From Streptomyces rubradiris (GTDB lineage: Bacteria > Actinomycetota > Actinomycetes > Streptomycetales > Streptomycetaceae), in the NCBI RefSeq assembly GCF_016860525.1, contig NZ_BNEA01000007.1, forward strand, positions 372,001-436,000: 64,000 nucleotides of DNA. The letters are read 5' to 3'. The notes beneath the pieces are model-generated. The model made no database searches, had not been told where the DNA came from, and worked only from the letters and a program-made list of their open reading frames with translations. How positions within the stretch are numbered: the stretch's first letter is position 1; each line of letters begins with the position of its first letter. A program made the translations under genes and the position numbers. Below are positions 40,070-48,970 of the stretch, piece by piece.

Positions 40070-40711
40070 ATGGTGACCGTGCGACTGACGATGCTGTGCG
40101 CGACCGCCACACCGGGCGGCCCCGACCGGGACCTCGCGAACGAGAGCGTGGCCGGCGCCGTGCGGGCGGCCCTGCCGCCGTACGCGCGGGCCCTGCGGGC
40201 GCCCTCGGCCCGCTGCGCGCGGACCGCCGGGGCCCTGGCGGTCGAGGCGACGCCGGAGGAGACCCTGCGGGATCTGGACCACGGCGCGTGGGACGGCCGT
40301 CCGCTGCGGGACATCGCGGCCAAGGACCCGCACGGCCTGTCCGCCTGGCTGACGGACCCCGAGGCCGCGCCGCACGGCGGCGAGTCGGTCGCCCGGCTGT
40401 GCGACCGTACGGCGGCCTGGCTGACGGCGCTGCCCGACGGCCCGGGGCTGCTCGCGATCACCGAGGCAGCGGTCATCCGGGCCGCCCTGGTCCATGCCCT
40501 GGCCGTGCCCGCCCGCGCCTTCTGGCAGCTGCGGGTGCCACCGCTGTCGACGGTGACGCTGACGATGCGCGACGGCCACTGGACGGCCCGGCTCACACCG
40601 CCCACGGCACCGCGGCGGATGCCGCCGACGGCCGGGGGAAGCGTCCCCGGCGCCGTCCTGCTCGCCCTGCCTGCCGACCGGGAGCGGCTCTGCCCCGCCG
40701 GACGGCCCTGA
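40070..40711 (+). CDS. Histidine-phosphatase-superfamily homologue lacking the catalytic His residues
   Basis: The 213-residue protein has the fold pattern of phosphoglycerate-mutase-like phosphatases (SARCARTAGALA; LRDLDHGAWDGRPLRDIAAKDP; PHGGESVARLCDRTAAWL). However, the N-terminal RHG motif is replaced by MLCATATPGG, and the second His block reads LLAITEAAVIRAAL. It is therefore probably not a classic phosphatase, although the substrate-pocket Arg and Glu residues remain. The ATG at 40070 has an AAGGAGG site; an in-frame GTG at 39983 is possible. Its role beside the lanthipeptide operon is unknown. Confidence 0.72.
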   Translation: MVTVRLTMLCATATPGGPDRDLANESVAGAVRAALPPYARALRAPSARCARTAGALAVEATPEETLRDLDHGAWDGRPLRDIAAKDPHGLSAWLTDPEAAPHGGESVARLCDRTAAWLTALPDGPGLLAITEAAVIRAALVHALAVPARAFWQLRVPPLSTVTLTMRDGHWTARLTPPTAPRRMPPTAGGSVPGAVLLALPADRERLCPAGRP

Positions 40712-40868
40712 CCTGACCGCCGCGCGGCCACCGTGGCGGGACACCGGGCGGCGGCCCCGTACCGGCACGGCACCGGGGCCGCGAAGGCGACGCGGGCGCC
40801 CCGGCGGCGCGGCCGGGCCCGGCGTGGTACGAATCGGACACAGTACTCCCACAGAGGCTGGAGCACAT

Positions 40869-41522
40869 GTGATCCGGGTACTGGTGGTCGATGACGAAGC
40901 CCTGATCCGCACGGGCTTCCAGCGCATTCTGGACGCGGCCGACGGCATCGAGGTCGTCGGGGCGGTCTCCGGCGGTCAGGCCCTGCGGACGGTGCGGGAG
41001 ACGCGTCCCGATGTGGTCCTGCTGGACATCCGCATGCCGGACGTGGACGGGCTGACCCTGCTGAGCGACATCCGGCGGCTGCCGGAGCCTCCGGTGGTGG
41101 CCATGCTGACCACGTTCGACATGGACGAGTACGTGGAGACGGCGCTGCGCTCGGGCGCCGCCGGCTTCCTGCTGAAGGACACCGACCCCGAGGCGCTGCC
41201 GCCGGCGGTGCAGAGCCTGGCCCGCGGTGGCACAGTGCTGTCGCCCAAGGTCACGCGCACGGTGGTGGACGGCTATCTGAACGCGGGGACCCAGGAGCGC
41301 CCGCCCAGGGCGCTGGAGCGGCTGACCGAGCGTGAGCGCGAGGTGCTCGTGCTGATCGCCGAGGGCCTGTCGAACACCGACATCGCGGCCCGGATGCACC
41401 TGAGCACCGGCACCGTGAAGGACCATGTCAGCGCGATCCTGACCAAGCTGGAGGTCAGCGGCCGGGTCCAGGCAGCCCTCCTCGCCCAGCGGGCCGGACT
41501 CCTCGCCGAGGGCGCGGAATGA
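40869..41522 (+). CDS. NarL/LuxR-type response regulator
   Basis: The 217-residue regulator starts at GTG 40869. The receiver domain has acidic residues VVDDEA and phospho-acceptor Asp in VVLLDIRMPDVDG, with the switch Thr in MLTTFD and the Lys in FLLKDT. The LuxR helix-turn-helix is LTEREREVLVLIAEGLSNTDIAARMHLSTGTVKDHVSAILTKL. It overlaps the kinase gene by 4 bases (ATGA), so the pair is coupled. It could control the neighbouring lanthipeptide genes, but this is only positional inference. Confidence 0.95.
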   Translation: MIRVLVVDDEALIRTGFQRILDAADGIEVVGAVSGGQALRTVRETRPDVVLLDIRMPDVDGLTLLSDIRRLPEPPVVAMLTTFDMDEYVETALRSGAAGFLLKDTDPEALPPAVQSLARGGTVLSPKVTRTVVDGYLNAGTQERPPRALERLTEREREVLVLIAEGLSNTDIAARMHLSTGTVKDHVSAILTKLEVSGRVQAALLAQRAGLLAEGAE

Positions 41523-42619
41523 CCCGCCGGCCGTCCCCGCTGTTCCTGGACGGCGTGGCCGTGGCCCTGGCGCTCCTCGACGTGTGGGCGCACTGGGACA
41601 TCGAGGAGCCGCTGCGGATGGCGTGCGCGCTGGCCGCCGCGGTCGCCCTGCTGCTGCGCCGGCCGCAACCGCTACTGACCTTCCTGCTCACGCTGCCCGC
41701 GGTCCTGCTGTCCGACGCGGTGTTCGCCTGCCTGGCCGCGCTGTACACGCTCGCCTCGTTCAACCGTCCCCGGGCGCTGCTGGTGGTGTGCGCCCTGGCG
41801 TTCGCGGTCAGCGACACGACGTCGCTGCCGTCGCCGGAGCTGGATCTGACGCGTACCCCGACGCTGATCGCCCTCGGGTACAGCGCCGCCACGGCGGCGG
41901 CGGCCGTCTTCCTGGGGCAGCTGGTGCGCACCCGTCGCGATCTGTCGCTGAGGCTGGCGGAGATCTCGGAGGCGCGTGACCATCAGCAGTTGCTGACCGC
42001 ACAGGCCGTCCTCGCCAAGGAGCGCGCGCAGCTGGCACGGGAGATGCACGATGTCGTCTCCCACCAGGTCAGTCTGATCGCCGTACGTGCCGGGGCGCTG
42101 CAAGTGGGTGCGGGCGACCCGGACACCAGGGAGGCGGCGGCGACGATCCGGCGGCTGAGCGTGCAGACGCTGGACGAACTGCGTCACATGGTCGGTGTCC
42201 TGCGCGCCTCCAGCGGTCACCCCACGGAGCTCACCCCGCAGCCGGCGCTCAGCGACATCCAGCGGCTGGCCGACAACTGCGGCATCAGGACCGAGCTGCG
42301 CATGGACCTGCCCGAAGGTCTTCCGCCGACCGTCCAGCGCGCGGTCTACCGCACGGTGCAGGAGGCGCTGACCAACACCCGCAAACACGCCCCGGGCGCC
42401 ACCGCCCACATCGACCTGAGCCATGCCGACGGAGCCGTCCGGGTCCGGGTCACGAACACCGCGCCGACCCAGCCGCCGCTGCCCCTGCCCGGGGCGCACC
42501 ACGGCCTGCTCGGTCTGCGCCAGCGCGCCGAACTCCTCGGCGGCACCATGACCTCGGGCCCCACCAGTGACGGCGGCTACGAGCTGTGCGTCGTGCTCCC
42601 GGCCCAGGACACGAGGTGA
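41519..42619 (+). CDS. Sensor histidine kinase, NarL-partner (HisKA_3) type
   Basis: The 366-residue kinase has four to six N-terminal membrane helices (about 12-140). The HisKA_3 phospho-acceptor His lies in LAREMHDVVSHQVSLI. The HATPase has AVYRTVQEALTNTRKHAPGA and HGLLGLRQRAELLGG. There is no obvious extracytoplasmic sensing domain, so it probably senses within the membrane, as in many cell-envelope stress kinases. It is coupled to the preceding response regulator. Confidence 0.94.
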   Translation: MTRRPSPLFLDGVAVALALLDVWAHWDIEEPLRMACALAAAVALLLRRPQPLLTFLLTLPAVLLSDAVFACLAALYTLASFNRPRALLVVCALAFAVSDTTSLPSPELDLTRTPTLIALGYSAATAAAAVFLGQLVRTRRDLSLRLAEISEARDHQQLLTAQAVLAKERAQLAREMHDVVSHQVSLIAVRAGALQVGAGDPDTREAAATIRRLSVQTLDELRHMVGVLRASSGHPTELTPQPALSDIQRLADNCGIRTELRMDLPEGLPPTVQRAVYRTVQEALTNTRKHAPGATAHIDLSHADGAVRVRVTNTAPTQPPLPLPGAHHGLLGLRQRAELLGGTMTSGPTSDGGYELCVVLPAQDTR

Positions 42620-42638
42620 GCACCCGCGACAGAGGGGT

Positions 42639-43646
42639 TCATGTCGCGGCGACGAGTGTGTTGTCGCCGCGGCGGCCGGCGAGGTAGTCCTCGACGTTGG
42701 ACACGGTGGTACGGACGATCTGACCGACGGCGTCCTCGGTGAAGTACGCCTGGTGCGAGGTCAGCAGGACGTTGCCGAAGGTCATCAGCCGGGCCAGGCG
42801 TTCGTCGGTCATCACCTCCAGCGACTTGTCCAGGAAGAAGACGCCGGCCTCCTCCTCGTACACGTCGAGGCCGACCCCGGTCAGCCGTCCGGCGCGCAGC
42901 GTCGCCAGCAGGGCGTCGGTGTCCACCAGGCCGCCCCGGCTGGAGTTGACCAGGATGGCGTCGTCCTTCATCAGGCCCAGCGTGCCGGCGTCGACGAGGT
43001 GATGGGTCTCCGGGAGCAGCGGCACGTGCAGGCTGACCAGGTCGGCCTCGGCGAAGAGCCGCTCGCGTGGCACGTACTTCATGCCGAGGGCGAGGCAGTC
43101 GGGATTCTCCGTGATGTCCCAGCCGAGCAGCCGCATCCCGAACCCGTGGGCGATCGCGGCGAACGCGGACCCGATCTTTCCGGTGCCCACCACACCGGCC
43201 GTCCGGCCGCGCAGGTCGCGGCCCATCAGTCCGTCGAGCCGGAAGTCGAACTCGCGGGTGCGGTGCGCGGCGCGGACGATCCGGCGGTTGACCGCCAGGG
43301 CCAGGGTCCAGGCGAACTCGGCGACAGAGTACGGCGAGTAGTACGAGACGCGGGCGACCGTGACGCCGAGTTCCCCGGCGGTGGTGAGGTCGATGTTGTT
43401 GTAGCCGGTGGACCGTTGGGCGATCATCCGGGTGCCGCCCGCGGCCAGGGTGCGCAGCACGCCTGCGTCCAGGGTGTCGTTGACGCCGCTGAGCACGATC
43501 TCGTGGCCGGCGGCCGTCGGAACGGTGTCCCGGTCCAGGAACAGCCGCAGGCAGCGCAGCTCGTGCCGCCCGTGGAACGCCTTGTCGAACGCGGCCCTGA
43601 GCAGGGGTTCCTCATCGGAGAGAACGCCGTACGCCACGATCTCCAC
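42639..43646 (-). CDS. D-2-hydroxyacid dehydrogenase (fermentative D-lactate dehydrogenase type)
   Basis: The 335-residue NAD enzyme has the fold of LdhA. The Rossmann loop is GVVGTGKIGSAFAAIAHGFGM; catalytic Arg is in NSSRGGLVDTDALL, Glu in GLDVYEEEAGVFF, and His in LLTSHQAYFT. RSTGYNNIDL is the D-LDH signature. It would reduce pyruvate to D-lactate when oxygen is low, which suits the hypoxia-response island further right. The GTG at 43646 is preferred for its GGGAGGA site at the right distance. Confidence 0.9.
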   Translation of the reverse strand: MEIVAYGVLSDEEPLLRAAFDKAFHGRHELRCLRLFLDRDTVPTAAGHEIVLSGVNDTLDAGVLRTLAAGGTRMIAQRSTGYNNIDLTTAGELGVTVARVSYYSPYSVAEFAWTLALAVNRRIVRAAHRTREFDFRLDGLMGRDLRGRTAGVVGTGKIGSAFAAIAHGFGMRLLGWDITENPDCLALGMKYVPRERLFAEADLVSLHVPLLPETHHLVDAGTLGLMKDDAILVNSSRGGLVDTDALLATLRAGRLTGVGLDVYEEEAGVFFLDKSLEVMTDERLARLMTFGNVLLTSHQAYFTEDAVGQIVRTTVSNVEDYLAGRRGDNTLVAAT

Positions 43647-43936
43647 GTGCACTCCTCCCATCGGGTCTTCCCACCGTAGGCCGCGACACCCCGGGACGGG
43701 CTCCAGCGGCACGCGCCTGGCGCCCGGGTGGCCCTGGCACCCTCGGGTTCCCGCTCCCGGAAGCCGAGCGGGGGCTGGGCGTCCGGGGTGTCGGCCCGGC
43801 TGTCGTATGCGGCGCGGGCGGCGTCGGTCTTCGGCAGGCGCACGTTCCGGCAGGGGCGCCGTGGCTGTTGTGCCGCCCCCCTGCCGGGCCGCCTCGGCCA
43901 AGTCGGTGAATCATCCCCAGGGCCGGGGGTGCGCCC

Positions 43937-44893
43937 TCAGATACCGCTCGGCTGGGTCATGTCGCGGCCCGCGGTGCTTCCGCCGTCCACGGTGACCGAC
44001 GCGCCCGTCATGTACGGGAAGTCGTCGGACGCGAGCCCGAGCACCGCGCGCGCGATCTCTTCCGCGTCGGCCATCCGTTCGAGACCGTCGACGTTGAGCG
44101 GCCCCCACGCCTGCTTGTACAGGGCCCAGTCCGCGTCCGGGATGCCCGGCGGGCGGACGAAGGGGGTGTCGGTGGTACCGGGCAGCAGGGCGTTGATTCT
44201 GATTCCCCTGGGTCCGTAAGCGAGCGCCGCGGACTTCACGATGCCCTGTACCGCCCGCTTGCTCGCGGTGTAGGCGGCGCCGTTCGGCCGCGCCTGTTCG
44301 GCCGCTGACGACGAGGTGCAGATGATGACGCCGCGCTGTGCCCTGAGCATGTGCGGGATCTCGTACTTGATCGCGAGGAACACGCCTCGGGCGTTGGTGG
44401 CCTGGACGTCGTCCCATTCCTCGACGCTCATCTCGTGGGGAAGTCTGCCGCCACCGATGCCGGCGTTGTTGAAGGCCACGTCGATGCCGCCGTAACGGCT
44501 CGCGACCCGGTCCACGAAGCGCTGTACCTGGGCGGCTTTCCGGACGTCGGCCTGGAAGTACGTGGCTTCGCCGCCCGAGGCCCGGATCTCCCGTTCCACC
44601 TGGCGCCCCAACGCGGCTCTCCTCCCACAGAATCCGACATGGGCACCCTCTGCGGCGAACGCCATCGCCGCCGCCCTGCCGATACCGGAGGTGGCGCCCG
44701 TGATGAGCACCGACTTGCCCGGGAAGCGGCCGGCCTGGGACCTGGACGGGGCGCCGGCCGCGTGGGCGGTAGTGCCGAAGGCCGCGCCGGCCAGGCCCAG
44801 GGCGGCAGCACCGCCGAGGAGGGTCCGCCGCCCCGTGGCCGCGGAACCCGCACTCGTGCCGGCAGTCGGGTTCGTGTTCGCATGCGTATCCAT
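43937..44893 (-). CDS. Tat-exported short-chain dehydrogenase/reductase
   Basis: The 318-residue protein combines an N-terminal twin-arginine signal (ATGRRTLLGGAAALGLAGAAFG, cut near AHA-AG) with a classical SDR domain. Cofactor loop TGATSGIGR, NNAG, and the catalytic Ser and Tyr-x3-Lys in YTASK are all present. Export of an NAD(P)-dependent SDR is unusual, since the folded protein would carry its cofactor through Tat. The substrate is unknown. It is divergent from a kinase gene 130 bases away. Confidence 0.88.
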   Translation of the reverse strand: MDTHANTNPTAGTSAGSAATGRRTLLGGAAALGLAGAAFGTTAHAAGAPSRSQAGRFPGKSVLITGATSGIGRAAAMAFAAEGAHVGFCGRRAALGRQVEREIRASGGEATYFQADVRKAAQVQRFVDRVASRYGGIDVAFNNAGIGGGRLPHEMSVEEWDDVQATNARGVFLAIKYEIPHMLRAQRGVIICTSSSAAEQARPNGAAYTASKRAVQGIVKSAALAYGPRGIRINALLPGTTDTPFVRPPGIPDADWALYKQAWGPLNVDGLERMADAEEIARAVLGLASDDFPYMTGASVTVDGGSTAGRDMTQPSGI

Positions 44894-45023
44894 GACGAGC
44901 ACAGTGGCAGCCCGTCCAGGCGCACGGCTCCCTCCCGCGGCCGTACCTCACGGCCGGTGGGAGGAGACGCCCTCCTCCCACGGCAGGACCCCGGGAGCCG
45001 GACGTCCGCCTATCGTGGGCCGG

Positions 45024-46217
45024 GTGAACCGATCTTGGATCGAGCTTGCGTTCGACAGCAGGTACGCCGTCATACGCGCCTTCGCACTCGCCGGCGCGCT
45101 GATCGGCGACTTGCTGCTGTTGCAGCGGCCGTCCGGAGCACAGGACTGGAGCCTTGCCGCAGCCGGAGTTGTGCTGTGCCTGGCCGCGGGCAAGTGGGCG
45201 TTCGGCGCGCTCCTGGCGCAGTCGGTGCTGCTCGTCGTCGCCCACACGCTGGGCGCGAGCACCGTTTCCGCGGTGAAGGTGCTGGCCGCCGTCACCCTCT
45301 TCGAGCTGGCCGTTCGGCAGCCCGGGCGCCGTCTGGCCGCCGGGACGACGGCACTGGCGGTCGCCGTCGCCGTGAACCGTCTCGACGACCTGCCCGGCGA
45401 GCTTTTGGAGGTGCTCTACAAGATGGGCGTTGTCGCAGGACTGCCACTGCTCCTGGGCGCGTACGTGCGCGTGACCCGCGACGCCGCGGCGCATGCCCGT
45501 CAGCACGCGGAACAGCAGCGACTTCGCGCCGGACAACAGCTGCTGGCCGCCCGCGCCGCGGAGCGCACCACCATCGCGCGCGAGTTGCACGACCTCGTGG
45601 CCCACCACGTCTCCTCCATGGTGCTGCGCGTCGGTGTCGCCCGGCATGTCGTCGCCGCCACCAGCACCACCGACCCGCGGATCACCGAAGTCCTCGACGA
45701 CCTGCACTCCAGCGCCGGCGCGGCACTGACCGATCTGCGGCGCCTGGTGGCCGTACTGCGCACCCCGGACGGTGCCGGTCCCGACACCGGTTCCCTGATC
45801 GTGCCCGGGGCGCTGCCGGCGGCACTGGAGTCGGTGGTGGAGCACAGCCGACAGTCCGGCCTGACCGTATCCGCTTCCGTGGACCCCCGTGTCGCGCGGC
45901 TCGACGCGGTATGTGGCCTCGCGGTCCTCCGACTGGCACAGGAAGGCTTGGCCAACGCCGCCAAGCACGGCGGACCCGGCGCACACGCGGAGCTGACCGT
46001 TCGGTTGGCCGATGACGCCGTACAGGTGACGATCCGCGACGACGGGGCCGGAAGAACGCGGCCACCGGTCCCGGGCCCGTCCGGACACGGCCTGATCGGC
46101 ATGCGTGAACGCGTGGATCTGCTCGGCGGCCGGCTGGACGCGGGCCCGGCTGCCCGGGGCTGGCGGCTCACGGCCGAACTGCCCGTCACCGCCACCGGCG
46201 TGGAGCCGCTGCTGTGA
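45024..46217 (+). CDS. Sensor histidine kinase (HisKA_3), second two-component system
   Basis: The 397-residue kinase starts at GTG 45024. Five or so membrane helices occupy residues 15-140, followed by a coiled linker (HARQHAEQQRLRAGQQLLAARAAERTT). The phospho-acceptor His is in IARELHDLVAHHVSSMVLRVG. The HATPase region reads LRLAQEGLANAAKHGGPGA and GHGLIGMRERVDLLGG. Its stop overlaps the response-regulator start by 4 bases. The signal is unknown. Confidence 0.94.
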   Translation: MNRSWIELAFDSRYAVIRAFALAGALIGDLLLLQRPSGAQDWSLAAAGVVLCLAAGKWAFGALLAQSVLLVVAHTLGASTVSAVKVLAAVTLFELAVRQPGRRLAAGTTALAVAVAVNRLDDLPGELLEVLYKMGVVAGLPLLLGAYVRVTRDAAAHARQHAEQQRLRAGQQLLAARAAERTTIARELHDLVAHHVSSMVLRVGVARHVVAATSTTDPRITEVLDDLHSSAGAALTDLRRLVAVLRTPDGAGPDTGSLIVPGALPAALESVVEHSRQSGLTVSASVDPRVARLDAVCGLAVLRLAQEGLANAAKHGGPGAHAELTVRLADDAVQVTIRDDGAGRTRPPVPGPSGHGLIGMRERVDLLGGRLDAGPAARGWRLTAELPVTATGVEPLL

Positions 46218-46900
46218 TCCGGCTCCTGATCGTCGACGACCAGCAACTGGTCCGCATGGGGCTGCGCATGCTCTTCGAGCAGGCCCAGGACATCGAGATC
46301 CAGGGCGAGGCGGACAACGGAGCGGAGGCGGTACGACTGGCTGAACGCCTCGCTCCCGATGTCGTCCTCATGGATCTGAGGATGCCCGGGATGGACGGCA
46401 TCACGGCCACCCGCCGCATCCTCGCCGCGCGCCCGGCCACCCGCGTCGTGGCCCTCACCACGTTCGACGACGACGACCATCTGTACCCGGTGCTCGTGGC
46501 CGGAGCCTGCGGTTTCCTCGTCAAGGACACCCCGCCGACCGAACTTCTGGACGCCGTACGCCGGGCCGCCGACGGAGAAGCCCCCTTCAGCCGGAACGTT
46601 CTCGGCCGCCTCGTCTCCCACGCTCTCCGCGCCCGTTCCTCCTCCGACACCCCCAAAGCCCCACCGGTGCCGGCCATCACCCCGCGCGAGCGGGAGGTAC
46701 TCGGTCTGCTCGGCGCGGGCCTGTCCAACAAGGAGATCGCCGACCGGCTGCATCTCGGGGTCACGACGGTGAAGACGCATGTGGCGAACCTGATGGCGAA
46801 GACGGGCCGGGACAACCGCATCCGTCTCGCCGTTCTGGCCGTCCTCGCGGGCGTCACTCCGGACCGGTCCGCCCCCGCCGCGCATGAGCCGCCACGCTGA
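46214..46900 (+). CDS. NarL/LuxR-type response regulator, second two-component system
   Basis: The 228-residue regulator starts at GTG 46214 and overlaps the kinase. Receiver motifs are LIVDDQQLVRMG and phospho-acceptor Asp in VVLMDLRMPGMDG, with Thr in ALTTFD and Lys in FLVKDT. The LuxR domain is ITPREREVLGLLGAGLSNKEIADRLHLGVTTVKTHVANLMAKTG. The 236 bases downstream hold no gene and no clear terminator. Confidence 0.95.
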   Translation: MIRLLIVDDQQLVRMGLRMLFEQAQDIEIQGEADNGAEAVRLAERLAPDVVLMDLRMPGMDGITATRRILAARPATRVVALTTFDDDDHLYPVLVAGACGFLVKDTPPTELLDAVRRAADGEAPFSRNVLGRLVSHALRARSSSDTPKAPPVPAITPREREVLGLLGAGLSNKEIADRLHLGVTTVKTHVANLMAKTGRDNRIRLAVLAVLAGVTPDRSAPAAHEPPR

Positions 46901-47136
46901 ACCGGCACAGCACGGCCCGACTGTCCGCAGTGTCCACCGATCTGTTCCGACCACTCGCCGGGTTGCCCGTTGCCGGCCCGGTCGCTCTGCCGCGGCCTTG
47001 CCGCCGGCGTCGGAGACGAAGACGGGCAACGGGGCCGGGTCCGGGATGCCGGGATGCCGGGGAACGACGAAGGATGGGCCGCCTCCCTGCGTTTCTTCTG
47101 CCTCTGGCTCGCCCGCTTGGTCCGCCGCCGGAACGC

Positions 47137-47523
47137 TCAGGTGGTGTGGACGAGCTGGATCAGGTTGCCGCAGGTGTCGTCCAGGACGGCCGTGGTGACC
47201 GTGCCCGTCTCCAGCGGCTCCTGGGTGAACCGCACGCCCAGCCGGCGCAGCCGGTCGAACTCGGCCCGTACGTCGTCCACGGCGAACGAGGCGGCCGGGA
47301 TGCCGTCCTGGACCAGCGCGGTCTTGTACGGCCGCACCGCCGGATGACCGGAGGGCTCCAGCAGGAGTTCGGTGCCGTGGGGGTCTTCCGGCGAGACCAC
47401 GGTCAGCCAGCGGTCCTCGCCCAGCGGAACGTCGTGTTTCCTCACGAAGCCCAGCACCTCGGTATAGAAGCGCAGGGCCTTGTCCTGGTCGTCGACGAAG
47501 ACGTTGGTCAGGTGGATTCTCAT
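47137..47523 (-). CDS. VOC-superfamily (glyoxalase-like) protein
   Basis: The 128-residue protein has two beta-alpha-beta3 modules. Its start MRIHLTNVFVDDQDKALRFYTEVLGF is typical for the PhnB/YaeR-like VOC family; TAVLDDTCGNLIQLVHTT is the usual end. The expected metal ligands are His4, Glu (GTELLLEP) and Gln at the end. The reaction is unknown; candidates are dioxygenase, isomerase or drug-binding. The ATG at 47523 is supported by a GAGAGACCTCC-type leader and by the family start. Confidence 0.87.
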   Translation of the reverse strand: MRIHLTNVFVDDQDKALRFYTEVLGFVRKHDVPLGEDRWLTVVSPEDPHGTELLLEPSGHPAVRPYKTALVQDGIPAASFAVDDVRAEFDRLRRLGVRFTQEPLETGTVTTAVLDDTCGNLIQLVHTT

Positions 47524-47809
47524 GGAGGTCTCTCCGATGGGACGACGTGGCCTTGGGGCCATCGTCCGCCATGAACGCGGGTCACGCAGGGGCATGCCGC
47601 GCGCACCCTCATCCTGCCGAATCCCCGAGTCCCTGCGGGCGCGGACCGCGGCCGTGCGCCCCGCCCCCGGTTCGCGCTCCCCGCGCGCCCGTTCCTCACC
47701 CTCCGCGCCCCTCCTCCCGCCGCATCACCGTGAACACGCGCGGGCACTCTCCCCACTGGATCAACTACCCATCGTGACCAACGTGTGTCGCGCCAGCCCG
47801 AAAGGAACC

Positions 47810-48085
47810 ATGGTCCCCATGCGTCTCGCTGCTGCCCTCAGCGGTCTCGTCCTCGCTCTCGGCGGCGCCGTCGCCGCCGCCCCGGCCGCCCACGCATCCC
47901 CGCAATCCTGCTTCTACGCGGTGTTGGAGCAGCACCCCCAGGCGAACCCCGAGGTGGTCGAACGAGCCTGTCTCACCGGAGCCCAGGGCACCGAGGAGGC
48001 CATCCGGTCCTGTTACACACAGTTGCGGCGGGAGTACGTCCCCGCGGTGATCGCTTTGGATGCCTGCCGGCGCGCGCCGCGGTAG
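47810..48085 (+). CDS. Small secreted Cys-containing protein
   Basis: The 91-residue protein has a Sec signal peptide (MRLAAALSGLVLALGGAVAAAPAAHA, cut before SP). The mature part is about 62 residues with four Cys (SPQSCFY, ERACLTG, RSCYTQ, LDACRR) that could form two disulfides, and a helical middle. The ATG at 47810 follows AAAGGA; an in-frame ATG at 47819 is equally possible. No known family was recognised; it resembles small secreted proteins common in streptomycetes. Confidence 0.75.
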   Translation: MVPMRLAAALSGLVLALGGAVAAAPAAHASPQSCFYAVLEQHPQANPEVVERACLTGAQGTEEAIRSCYTQLRREYVPAVIALDACRRAPR

Positions 48086-48205
48086 GAACGGCCGGGGGGA
48101 CACCAGCCGTGGCCGGAGCCGCGCGGGAAAACCTGGCGCGGCTCCGGCCGCGGCTGTGCCAGTCTGGCGGACCGTCCCGAACCGGTTTCGACACAGGAGC
48201 CTCCG

Positions 48206-48838
48206 ATGACGGTGCCGTCCCGCCTGCTGCCGCTGCTGGAGCAGTTCGACTTCGCGTACAGGCGTCTCGCCGACCGTATGACAGGGCCCGTCGTGGACAG
48301 CGGCGACGGAACGGACACCCCGGTCGGTCCGCTGACGGACGACGAGTACTTCTGGGAGCCGGTGCCGGGCTGCTGGTCGGTACGGCGGCGCGAGGGCGGG
48401 CCGGGGCCGCGCGCCACGTCCCTGACGGGCGCGGGCGACTGGGGGCGCGACGCCGCCGCCTACCCGCACCCCTGGCCGCCGCCCTTCACCACGATCGCGT
48501 GGCGCCTGAGCCACCTCAGCGAGATGCTGACGCTGCGCGCCGACCACACCGCCGGCGGCCGGCGGCTGACCCGGGACGACTACCGGATCAGCGGGGACGC
48601 GGCGACCGCGACGACCGCCTTCGGCAGCGGGGCGGAGGCCTGGCGGAAGGCGCTGCTCGGCGCCGACGACACCGCGCTCGACACGGTCGGGTACTGCACC
48701 TATCCGCACGGCGGCGATCCGGAAGAGCCGTTCCTCGACATCGTGTGGTGGGTGAACCAGGAACTGCTGCACCACGGAGCCGAGATCGCCCTGCTGCGCG
48801 ACCTCTATCACGCCCGCGCGCAGCCCGACGGCCGCTGA
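48206..48838 (+). CDS. DinB-family (mycothiol-transferase fold) protein
   Basis: The 210-residue protein has the four-helix DinB_2 pattern: FTTIAWRLSHLSEMLTLRADH in the middle and FLDIVWWVNQELLHHGAEIALLRDLYH at the end, giving the three metal His positions. Members are often thiol-S-transferases using mycothiol or bacillithiol. The DUF664 pseudogene at 33222 belongs to the same superfamily. Confidence 0.85.
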   Translation: MTVPSRLLPLLEQFDFAYRRLADRMTGPVVDSGDGTDTPVGPLTDDEYFWEPVPGCWSVRRREGGPGPRATSLTGAGDWGRDAAAYPHPWPPPFTTIAWRLSHLSEMLTLRADHTAGGRRLTRDDYRISGDAATATTAFGSGAEAWRKALLGADDTALDTVGYCTYPHGGDPEEPFLDIVWWVNQELLHHGAEIALLRDLYHARAQPDGR

Positions 48839-48897
48839 GGACCCCGGACCGTCGTCGGCAGGGGGGCGGGCGCGAGGGGGCCGAAGGGCCCCGGGGG

Positions 48898-48913
48898 CGG
48901 GCCGGGCGGCCCG
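48898..48913. promoter_or_regulatory. Weak dormancy-box-like inverted repeat
   Basis: CGGGCC-GGGC-GGCCCG has perfect 6-bp arms with the same spacing as the two AGGGCC-N4-GGCCCT boxes further right. It lies 58 bases upstream of the cyclic-nucleotide-binding gene. In such GC-rich DNA chance occurrence is possible. Confidence 0.35.
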
Positions 48914-48970
48914 TGGTGGCAAGGGCGGAAACGGCCCAGGCTGGAGGCAGACCACACGAAGGGAGCCGGT

